In this document: positions 1-5,851 of the stretch, in pieces
How the letters are laid out: each line of letters starts with the position of its first letter
Numbering within the stretch: position 1 is the stretch's first letter
Assembly: GCA_964493985.1 (NCBI GenBank)
Contig: CAZBQL010000118.1
Location: 1 to 8,873 of the forward strand
Length of the DNA stretch: 8,873 nt
Reading direction: 5' to 3'
From: MGML01 sp964493985
Lineage (GTDB): Bacteria; Chloroflexota; Dehalococcoidia; Dehalococcoidales; UBA2162
Made by a program: the position numbers and the translations under genes
Notes under the pieces: model-generated
Told to the model about the DNA's origin: nothing
Databases searched by the model: none
Seen by the model: only the letters and a program-made list of their open reading frames with translations

Positions 1-5
1 TCTTT

Positions 6-569
6 CTAGTGTGTTATTACCTGCAATGTATAAACGGTATGAGCCGGTTTTTGTGATTCGATAATTGCTCTCACCGTATCGATATCAATTTCATCATTTT
101 CATTAAGTTCCAGTGTGACGGTAAAATGGTTTCCCGTGCCGGCGCTGCCGAGTCTGGTGCCAATTCCAAGTTTAGTATCACTATCGAGGCTCATACCCTG
201 TATATACTCGGATATTTCAGGGACACTGCCCGTATATATCCTCAAATATTCGGAAAGCCCTCGCTTCGTCCCCCGGAGGCGATGAAGTATAGCGGCAGAT
301 TTCACCAGTTCACGACACTTTTTCATTGTCCAGCCAGGATCTAGAGTCAAGCTAAACCAACTTGCCAGCCACGGGACCAGGGATTCCGGAGTTATCAATG
401 GATCGAAGTATAACTCCAGGTTATCGACAGTACGTTCAAGAGGTCCCAGGACATCCTCGAAAATATTCAAGTATTGCCCCATGAATTCATCGTCCCGGTA
501 GAATCCTGGAAGATAATCGAGATAGAGACTCTCCTGTTTTTTCCCGTTGTTATTATTTGTAGCCGGCAT
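6..569 (-). CDS. Phage tail protein I-type baseplate component (eCIS tail protein, TIGR02242-like)
   Basis: Predicted baseplate-periphery protein of a contractile injection particle, related to P2 gpI-type tail proteins found after the J-like wedge gene in eCIS loci. With the ATG at 569 it is 187 residues. Family-typical motifs are visible: YLPGFYRDDEFMGQYL near the N-terminus, then IFEDVLGPLERTVDN, an aromatic PWLASWFSLTLD stretch, and HRLRGTKRGLSEYLRIYTG, whose RGT+RGL core is the most diagnostic. The C-terminal third is more variable and ends in a small beta-rich segment. Start choice: a TTG at 593 would add eight residues, but AAGGA at 576-580 sits seven bases before the ATG at 569, so the ATG is preferred. 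It ends in TAG. It follows the J-like gene after 64 bases. It is short, lacking the large extra domains of the Afp12-type wedge protein. The family call is secure; the exact structural position is inferred. Confidence 0.88.
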   Translation of the reverse strand: MPATNNNNGKKQESLYLDYLPGFYRDDEFMGQYLNIFEDVLGPLERTVDNLELYFDPLITPESLVPWLASWFSLTLDPGWTMKKCRELVKSAAILHRLRGTKRGLSEYLRIYTGSVPEISEYIQGMSLDSDTKLGIGTRLGSAGTGNHFTVTLELNENDEIDIDTVRAIIESQKPAHTVYTLQVITH

Positions 570-575
570 AACTAA

Positions 576-580
576 TTCCT
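576..580 (-). promoter_or_regulatory. Ribosome binding site deciding the start of the tail protein I-type gene
   Basis: AAGGA on the minus strand lies seven bases upstream of the ATG at 567-569. The alternative TTG at 591-593 has no purine-rich site at a suitable distance. This supports the shorter protein. Confidence 0.6.
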
Positions 581-617
581 TATATTCATTCAATCGATAT
601 ATTTATCAAGAATATTG

Positions 618-635
618 AGTCTGTTTTTACAGCCT
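618..635 (-). other. Small intercistronic hairpin between the J-like and tail protein genes
   Basis: A perfect 4-bp stem (CTGT/ACAG) with a four-base A loop on the transcript is extended by two more pairs after one mismatch. It overlaps the last two bases of the J-like stop codon. No U tract follows on the transcribed strand, so it is not a convincing intrinsic terminator. It may be chance or a weak mRNA structure. Confidence 0.3.
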
Positions 636-2598
636 ATTCAACCAGAATAACTTCATGGCTATATGAGCAAAGCAGACCGTTATAAGGTACGTTAATTCTG
701 TTGACAGCATCCTGTTTCTCTCCGGTACTGGGATCAACCGGATAGATTTTTACCTCCTCGATATAGTCGACATTTTGTATATTCTGAAGACAAGCATGGA
801 TCTCTGACGGGATAAGACCGCGACCGAATGGCCAACCGGTACCATTAGCCCCACCGCATATCGGATTAATATACTGGTAAAGTTTCTTTTCAATATCCTC
901 CGCTGCCTGTTTTTGATAACCTCTTCTTATTCTGACGTGAGCCTCTACCGATACATATAAATATTCAGGTTCTCCGAGTTCGAGACGCGTACCAAGTAAA
1001 CGGCGTTCATCCAGGTAATCTCGTACTTCTTCAATTACCTTTCTCGGCATCTCCAGTTGTTCAACGGGTATATATCTCTCGCATTCCGCTACGGTCGGTA
1101 CGAGCAATACCCGCATGGTCCCGGGCGACAGATTATTATCGGTACTGTCGCCAGGAGAGATACCTTTAGCCCGGGCAACCTTCGGCGATGCCTGGAGTGC
1201 CAGATATTCGAAGTCTTCCCGGGTGACTGCTCTTGTATTGGCTTTTAATACATGGGGCACTTTTAATTTTGCCATTTCCAGGGTTTCTGCATCAGTACCG
1301 TCTCTGGCCCTGTCGAAATTCCTTACTGAGTCGATATATGGAATAGACGATTTTAATACCTTGATCGTACCTTCACCGACATTTCCAATGATACCACCAC
1401 CGGAACGGTACGAGGAAAATCGAATAAGCCGGTCGACAGGTGGTATCTTCCCATACTGGCGTTCTTCTCCCGCAGGTTGTTTCATAGAAGGTCCAAAATT
1501 AATTTCTCCGGTAATATTATCAATGGAGAAGTGTCTGTCATCAGGGCCGGAATCAGCGAAATCAGTTACTAGCTGCCAAGTCTCGAACTCTCCCTCATTT
1601 TCCGTTTCTACCTCGATAGTCTCTCCATGCTCCAGTGTCAACACCGGCACATTATGAAGCTGGAATTCCTGTCCGGGTTTTCCCGTACTGCGTCCCAGCA
1701 ATTCGTTGGTTGTTTTGAAAGACTGACTGGCAGGCACGGTACATCCAATGCTTTCAGAGACAATACTTCTTACTTTAGGCGAGCTGCTGTATCCGCTCTG
1801 GCCGGACCTGGGTTGAATAGCCCGACATCGTATCCAGCAGGCAAACATTCCGTTCACATCCCGCATAGCGCTGCTGCCGGGTATGTGAACTATAATCTGC
1901 CCGTTAGCATTTAGACCTCCTGTGGTATCTTCTTCCAGTAACATTGGCGACCATTTTTCGTAGTCGCCGTCCCAGTATTCCCAGGACCAGGGCGGGTCCT
2001 GTGGATTGACTCCGATACCTTCTAAAGTACTTTGAACACTGAGCAGCAGAGTATGTGAAGCAAGGTCTTCAGCATAACCAAGATAGAGTGCATCGTTTTC
2101 TTGCGGCACTTCCTGAAATACCGATACCGTCCTGTCAGGATTATTAAGTGGGGAAAGAATATCGGTATACTTGTCATCCACTGCGGTGAGAGCATAAGAC
2201 AGGCCTGGTAAAACAATACTAAAATCATAGTCGGTCGTAAAGGATATAGCATCCTGAGTTTCCGTTCTCACGGTGGCTATTTCGGTTCCCTGTGGAATGG
2301 TAACCTGCTCGGGTTGCGGCGTAGAAAGACGGAAAGTCACATTGACCTTGGCTGGATTCGGCGGTTCAAGACGAATGCCAATCATGTCCATGAACTTGAT
2401 ATAGTTTTTCTCCGGAACGCGGTTCAATCGATAAAGGAGCATATCGACCATCCAGGCGAACAATTCAATTATGGTAATACCCGGATCACTAAGATTATAA
2501 TCCGTCCAATTCGGGCAATAGAGAGGGATTTTACTTCTTGCCTCGCTGACAATATCCTGAAATTTACGGTCATCTAAATTAGGCGTTTGTAATGACAT
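634..2598 (-). CDS. Baseplate J-like wedge protein (putative baseplate assembly protein, Afp11-like)
   Basis: Large structural protein of the baseplate wedge, related to the T4 gp6 / P2 gpJ superfamily and to the eCIS family often named 'putative baseplate assembly protein' (TIGR02243-like). Numbered from the ATG at 2601, the N-terminal signature is at about residues 27-78 (YCPNWTDYNLSDPGIT, then ELFAWMVDMLLYRLNRVPE), followed by PQGTEIATV around the start of a beta-rich middle region. The Baseplate_J-type core is at about 429-480, with FDRARDGTDAETLEMAK and NTRAVTREDFEYLALQASP. Start choice: ATGATG occurs at 2596-2601, and GGGAGG at 2604-2609 is two bases from the first ATG but five from the second, so the second ATG (654 residues) is preferred. 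The gp25 stop and this start share one base (TGATG), indicating translational coupling. It should pair with gp25 and the downstream tail protein in the wedge. Confidence 0.92.
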   Translation of the reverse strand: MSLQTPNLDDRKFQDIVSEARSKIPLYCPNWTDYNLSDPGITIIELFAWMVDMLLYRLNRVPEKNYIKFMDMIGIRLEPPNPAKVNVTFRLSTPQPEQVTIPQGTEIATVRTETQDAISFTTDYDFSIVLPGLSYALTAVDDKYTDILSPLNNPDRTVSVFQEVPQENDALYLGYAEDLASHTLLLSVQSTLEGIGVNPQDPPWSWEYWDGDYEKWSPMLLEEDTTGGLNANGQIIVHIPGSSAMRDVNGMFACWIRCRAIQPRSGQSGYSSSPKVRSIVSESIGCTVPASQSFKTTNELLGRSTGKPGQEFQLHNVPVLTLEHGETIEVETENEGEFETWQLVTDFADSGPDDRHFSIDNITGEINFGPSMKQPAGEERQYGKIPPVDRLIRFSSYRSGGGIIGNVGEGTIKVLKSSIPYIDSVRNFDRARDGTDAETLEMAKLKVPHVLKANTRAVTREDFEYLALQASPKVARAKGISPGDSTDNNLSPGTMRVLLVPTVAECERYIPVEQLEMPRKVIEEVRDYLDERRLLGTRLELGEPEYLYVSVEAHVRIRRGYQKQAAEDIEKKLYQYINPICGGANGTGWPFGRGLIPSEIHACLQNIQNVDYIEEVKIYPVDPSTGEKQDAVNRINVPYNGLLCSYSHEVILVE

Positions 2599-3008
2599 CA
2601 TGACCTCCCTGGAATAATATAAAATGGATACACAAGGTTTCTCTCGTCGTTTGTAGCTTTAATCCGGTATTTAATGTTAATCAGCAGCCGGCTGATATCC
2701 ATTGGATCAGGCTGAGGGTCAATCTCCATCACTTCGATGCGTGGTTCCCACCATCCCAGCGCTTCCTCTACGTAATGAGAAGCCAGTCCCCAGGAAGTAG
2801 CATTATTGGGTGCAAAGACAATTTTATGAATATCACAACCGAAATCAGGCCGCATATGCCTTTCACCTTTTGCCGTGCTGAGAATAATACGGATGGACTC
2901 TTTAATGTCATCTTCATGCCGGGATAAAGCAATTCCTCCACGACCATCTATCTGCAGGGGATATTTCCAGCCATTGCCAAGATTATCTTTGTTAATATCC
3001 ATATCCAT
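2598..3008 (-). CDS. GPW/gp25-like baseplate protein (Afp9-like)
   Basis: Small baseplate protein of the T4 gp25 / P2 gpW family, which links inner baseplate to sheath and is thought to nucleate sheath assembly. It is 136 residues, normal for the family. Diagnostic motifs: GGIALSRHEDDIKESIRIIL (residues 24-43), GERHMRPDFGCDIH (48-61), then FAPNNATSWGLASHYVEEAL and WEPRIEV (87-93). The start at 3008 is fixed upstream by an in-frame TAG three to five bases before it; a second in-frame ATG lies two codons inside. The nearest Shine-Dalgarno, AGGAG at 3021-3025, is 12 bases from the ATG, longer than usual. It lies 23 bases after the PAAR-like gene and overlaps the J-like gene at its 3' end. The order PAAR then gp25 is the reverse of Afp, where the gp25-like gene comes first. 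Confidence 0.93.
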   Translation of the reverse strand: MDMDINKDNLGNGWKYPLQIDGRGGIALSRHEDDIKESIRIILSTAKGERHMRPDFGCDIHKIVFAPNNATSWGLASHYVEEALGWWEPRIEVMEIDPQPDPMDISRLLINIKYRIKATNDERNLVYPFYIIPGRS

Positions 3009-3031
3009 AAGCTATCATTTCTCCTGTTCGT

Positions 3032-3427
3032 TTAGCCTATTAAGACTGTACTCACGGCTATTACTGTACCAACCGGTGCATCAACAGGATCATTGCATGT
3101 CATTGCGGTATCTCCGGCACGGGCGGCCGGTTTACCATTGATGAACACTGTCGTGCTGCCCATGATTATTTTACCCTGGTTCATTGGTGGTTTCTGGAAC
3201 GGTCCCCCTTGAGGAACATGAGGTGGGAGATTCTTAGCAATACTATTTACGGTCGCGGCAGGCATGCCCTGGATCTTGACATCAGCACTCAACCCATCTT
3301 GTAGAATCCCTGCAAACGGATGAGGCAAGGGTGTCGGTACAGGCGGGCCTGGAGGTGCCGGTATCATAATTATATGTGTATCGATACCTGTCACCCGATC
3401 ACCCTGTTTTGCTGCCGGTTGTCCCAT
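3032..3427 (-). CDS. PAAR-like spike tip protein (Afp10-like)
   Basis: Predicted conical tip that sharpens the VgrG-like spike. The 131-residue protein begins MGQPAAKQGDRVTGIDTHII and continues with a proline-rich stretch (PAPPGPPVPTPLPHPFAG, residues 23-40), then KIQGMPAATV and, near the C-terminus, VFINGKPAARAGDTAMTCND, typical of PAAR/DUF4150-type tips. It contains exactly three histidines (18, 36, 70) and one cysteine (111), the ligand set that binds metal at the apex of characterised PAAR proteins; that these four residues form the site is inference. No toxin domain is fused: the protein ends directly after the PAAR-like fold. GAGGA at 3434-3438 is six bases before the ATG. The gene lies 12 bases after the spike gene, matching the physical partnership of tip and spike. 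Confidence 0.92.
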   Translation of the reverse strand: MGQPAAKQGDRVTGIDTHIIMIPAPPGPPVPTPLPHPFAGILQDGLSADVKIQGMPAATVNSIAKNLPPHVPQGGPFQKPPMNQGKIIMGSTTVFINGKPAARAGDTAMTCNDPVDAPVGTVIAVSTVLIG

Positions 3428-3439
3428 GTCAATTCCTCG

Positions 3440-5176
3440 TCAGTTAAGATTAATTACAGATCCTTTAATATTGGTAGGACCGGAGGCGTCAACGTCTACA
3501 CCCGCGCTACCTTTTAGGGTAGCTTTGGCGCTTGCCTCCAGATTAACATTACTATTGGCTTTCATTACAGCGTTAGAAGTCGCTTCCAGATTGATATTAT
3601 TACCCTTTATCGTTACGTCATCACTGGTTTCCATTTTTATCGGCCCGCTGGTCTTAATGGTCAGGGCATTACTTGATGAATCAATTTCGATAGAGTTGTT
3701 CCCTGTTTTATCAACGATCATTATTTTCTCACTGCCCTCGCTATCGTCCAGGGTGATAACATGCCCTGAGCGGGAATGAATAATCCGCTTTTGTACCTTA
3801 CCGCTTTGAACAATACTGCTATTAGCTTCCGGCGGCTTATCCTTGCCATTCCAGAGTGACCCCAGGATGTAAGGTTTATTTATATCGTCGTATTCAAATG
3901 CTACCAGGACCTCGTCGTTAACCTCAGGAATGAACTCGAAGCCCCGACCTGCACCGGCCATCGGCACGGCCAGTCTCGCCCAGTTACTCTCCAACTGGTC
4001 TGATATCGTCGGGTATTTTACCTTGACACGGCCGATATCATCAGGATCGTTGTTATTGGTTACGATACCAACCACTACACCATACGGATTTTTAACCGGA
4101 TTATCCAACAACTGGTTCAGCGTGTTGGCGCGCTGACCGCTGATTTCAAACTCCGTAGAATAACCTGACAGGTCATAACGATGAATAGCGCGTGTAATTC
4201 TGTAACGACCGGAAAACCTGTTGCCAACTTTTTTTATTTCCACTTCAGCACCGGCGCGCACGGCAGGATTACCCAGACAGGAACCTTCGGCTTCAAAAAA
4301 TGCGTGGCAGTGATCATTGAGTATCGACTGGGCGAATTTATCCGCCTCGCCTTGTGTCCATACCGGGTGATAATTCACAACCTCTTTACTAGTCCCTCCG
4401 AAGGCATTTTTCGCAGCATTTCCGCCGTGGTTAACCCTGTCAACTGTAGGAGTACCCTGAGGAGTGCTTGATTTTCCGATGATAGCCTGTTTGTTCTTTA
4501 CATCCCAGCCATAGACTTCTACGTCTTCAACTTGCTCAGCGGTGGTTAATCTCGCCTGAAAATTCATAAGATTGACACCCCATTCAAGGGTCGCTGTTGA
4601 GTTTCCCGCACTGGGTTGCTGACGAAATTGAAGCTTACCGTCCTGGAAATATAAATAAAATCCTACGCGTTTAGCTCTATCACGCAGAAAATCTATATCG
4701 CTTTGAGAGTCTTGAAAAACATGTTCATGGACTTCACCGGTGCTGTCGGTTTGAGCGGTAAGGCCAGCCTCCGAGACTACTTTTTTAACAATATCGCTAT
4801 CGGTGGCCTGCAGAAAAGTCCTGGTCTTTTTACCTCTGTGCAGGCGGTGTGTCTTGTCATAGCCACGGATTATTAATGTAGTGGCACCTTCCTCCGTCAT
4901 CTCCGGCTCGATAGCCGTGATTTCTCCCTTAGTAATAAGATTGGTGGAAGAAGATGCTCCTTCTTCCTTTCCGGATATCTCGACTTCTTTTCCAATGTCA
5001 AAATCAGAAGAATCCATCCAGGTCAGGTTGGGATCATCAAGATGAATGGTGAACATATCAGGTAAATGCAGGCTGGTATCGACAACCAGTTCCCTGAGGT
5101 CACGCATTATTTCCGACGAGGCCGCCGTACCATTGATCTTCAGATACATTTGCGACAGCAATTCATCTGCTGGCAT
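3440..5176 (-). CDS. VgrG-like central spike protein (gp27/gp5-type, Afp8-like)
   Basis: Trimeric central spike of the particle, combining T4 gp27-like and gp5-like parts in one 578-residue chain. Residues 1 to about 360 form the gp27/late-control-D-type hub. About 363-446 is the OB-fold: NPYGVVVGIVTNNNDPDDIG, then RVKVKYP, WARLAVPMAGAGRGFEF, PEVNDEVLVAFEYDDINKPY, ending GSLWNGKDKPP. About 470-578 is a repetitive beta-helix needle rich in short NxxLEA/TIKG-type strands (for example DVTIKGNNINLEATSNAVMK), ending KGSVINLN. No lysozyme domain or C-terminal toxin extension is present, as in other eCIS spikes. AAAGGAG at 5183-5189, overlapping the upstream stop codon, lies six bases before the ATG, a strong site. 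The gene sits 11 bases after the LysM adaptor and just before the tip gene. Confidence 0.95.
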   Translation of the reverse strand: MPADELLSQMYLKINGTAASSEIMRDLRELVVDTSLHLPDMFTIHLDDPNLTWMDSSDFDIGKEVEISGKEEGASSSTNLITKGEITAIEPEMTEEGATTLIIRGYDKTHRLHRGKKTRTFLQATDSDIVKKVVSEAGLTAQTDSTGEVHEHVFQDSQSDIDFLRDRAKRVGFYLYFQDGKLQFRQQPSAGNSTATLEWGVNLMNFQARLTTAEQVEDVEVYGWDVKNKQAIIGKSSTPQGTPTVDRVNHGGNAAKNAFGGTSKEVVNYHPVWTQGEADKFAQSILNDHCHAFFEAEGSCLGNPAVRAGAEVEIKKVGNRFSGRYRITRAIHRYDLSGYSTEFEISGQRANTLNQLLDNPVKNPYGVVVGIVTNNNDPDDIGRVKVKYPTISDQLESNWARLAVPMAGAGRGFEFIPEVNDEVLVAFEYDDINKPYILGSLWNGKDKPPEANSSIVQSGKVQKRIIHSRSGHVITLDDSEGSEKIMIVDKTGNNSIEIDSSSNALTIKTSGPIKMETSDDVTIKGNNINLEATSNAVMKANSNVNLEASAKATLKGSAGVDVDASGPTNIKGSVINLN

Positions 5177-5182
5177 AGGTCA

Positions 5183-5189
5183 CTCCTTT
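5183..5189 (-). promoter_or_regulatory. Strong ribosome binding site of the spike gene
   Basis: AAAGGAG on the minus strand is six bases before the spike ATG and overlaps the TAA of the LysM gene. It is the best Shine-Dalgarno match in the window and fits coupled translation of adaptor and spike. Confidence 0.7.
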
Positions 5190-5829
5190 AAGGTAATGGC
5201 GTAATAGCTAAAATCTGCCCCGTTTTAAGTTTCATAGGGTCCTCAAGATTATTGTTTTCAGCAATATAGCGCCACATCGCGCTATCACCGTATTCATCAA
5301 ACGCGATCCAGTCTATGGTATCCCCTTCTCGGACAACCCTGCGCTTGTAACCAGGATTGCCTCTGGTAGTAGGATTCTGTCCAGGGTAACGACCCTCCTC
5401 TTTAGCTTGCAGAAAATTTACATCAAGAGTAGCCCTGACCGGTATACCATTATCACGGAAGAGCGTAAACTTCTGTGATATGCTGGTAATGACAGCTTTA
5501 AATGACCAGGTAGCTCCCCAGTGGAATTCAACCATAGGAGGTCGTCCTTTGGTACTGGTCATATCCGTCAGATTACTGTTTATGTTCATCAACTTCCATA
5601 TTTTATTGGTAGTAGTACGCACGTCTCCTCCGGTGGCATAGGTATCGAAGAAGAGTTGCATCTTTAGTTGAATAGAATCACCACCGCCGAATTCCAGCAT
5701 CGGTACATTTTGCCCTTTCACTTTCTTGCTGGCCCAGGTGTTTCTCTTGCTGAACGTATATTCATTCGGATTGAAGAGACACTGTATCTCTTCATTAGTA
5801 TCCAGATTCACTAGCTTTGCTTTTTCCAC
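5188..5829 (-). CDS. LysM-domain tube/spike adaptor (Afp7-like)
   Basis: Baseplate hub protein that joins inner tube to spike, of the Afp7/Pvc7 type and related to phage LysM-containing tail proteins such as T4 gp53. From the GTG at 5829 it is 213 residues. It opens with KAKLVNLDTNEEIQCLFNPN and EYTFSKRNTW, the usual beginning of this eCIS family, and contains GGGDSIQLKMQLFFDTY and RPPMVEFHWG. The LysM domain is at about residues 165-213: VVREGDTIDWIAFDEYGD, then WRYIAENNNLEDP and LKTGQILAITPLP. Start choice: an open frame reaches a TTG at 5880, which would overlap the preceding gene by 29 bases and add 17 charged residues; the GTG has AAGGA at 5837-5841, seven bases upstream, lies 22 bases after the preceding stop and matches the family N-terminus. 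In this setting LysM is structural, with no sign of a cell-wall hydrolase. Confidence 0.9.
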   Translation of the reverse strand: MEKAKLVNLDTNEEIQCLFNPNEYTFSKRNTWASKKVKGQNVPMLEFGGGDSIQLKMQLFFDTYATGGDVRTTTNKIWKLMNINSNLTDMTSTKGRPPMVEFHWGATWSFKAVITSISQKFTLFRDNGIPVRATLDVNFLQAKEEGRYPGQNPTTRGNPGYKRRVVREGDTIDWIAFDEYGDSAMWRYIAENNNLEDPMKLKTGQILAITPLP

Positions 5830-5836
5830 TTCCTGT

Positions 5837-5841
5837 TCCTT
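5837..5841 (-). promoter_or_regulatory. Ribosome binding site supporting a GTG start for the LysM gene
   Basis: AAGGA lies seven bases before the GTG at 5827-5829, in the short gap after the preceding stop codon at 5852-5854. No comparable site precedes the upstream TTG at 5878-5880. Confidence 0.6.
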
Positions 5842-5851
5842 GTCTCTTTCT

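Noticed and set aside
618..635. Intrinsic terminator after the J-like gene
   Set aside because: The hairpin is short and no U tract follows on the transcript; the next gene of the same operon follows closely.
1115..1657. Plus-strand open frame of 180 codons
   Set aside because: It lies wholly antisense to the well-supported J-like gene and its translation shows no recognisable family or domain.
2022..2252. Minus-strand open frame of 76 codons
   Set aside because: Out of frame inside the J-like gene, cysteine-rich shadow translation with no support.
3426..3779. Plus-strand open frame of 117 codons with hydrophobic repeats
   Set aside because: Antisense of the repetitive beta-helix part of the spike gene; the apparent membrane-like segments are a by-product of that repeat.
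3440..5176. Type VI secretion VgrG
   Set aside because: The neighbours (tail tube protein, LysM adaptor, tail protein I-type, DUF6760-type) are those of eCIS-type particles, and no T6SS membrane-complex or TssB/C genes are seen in the window.
5188..5829. Peptidoglycan hydrolase because of the LysM domain
   Set aside because: No catalytic domain is present and the gene context and N-terminus match the structural LysM adaptor of injection systems.
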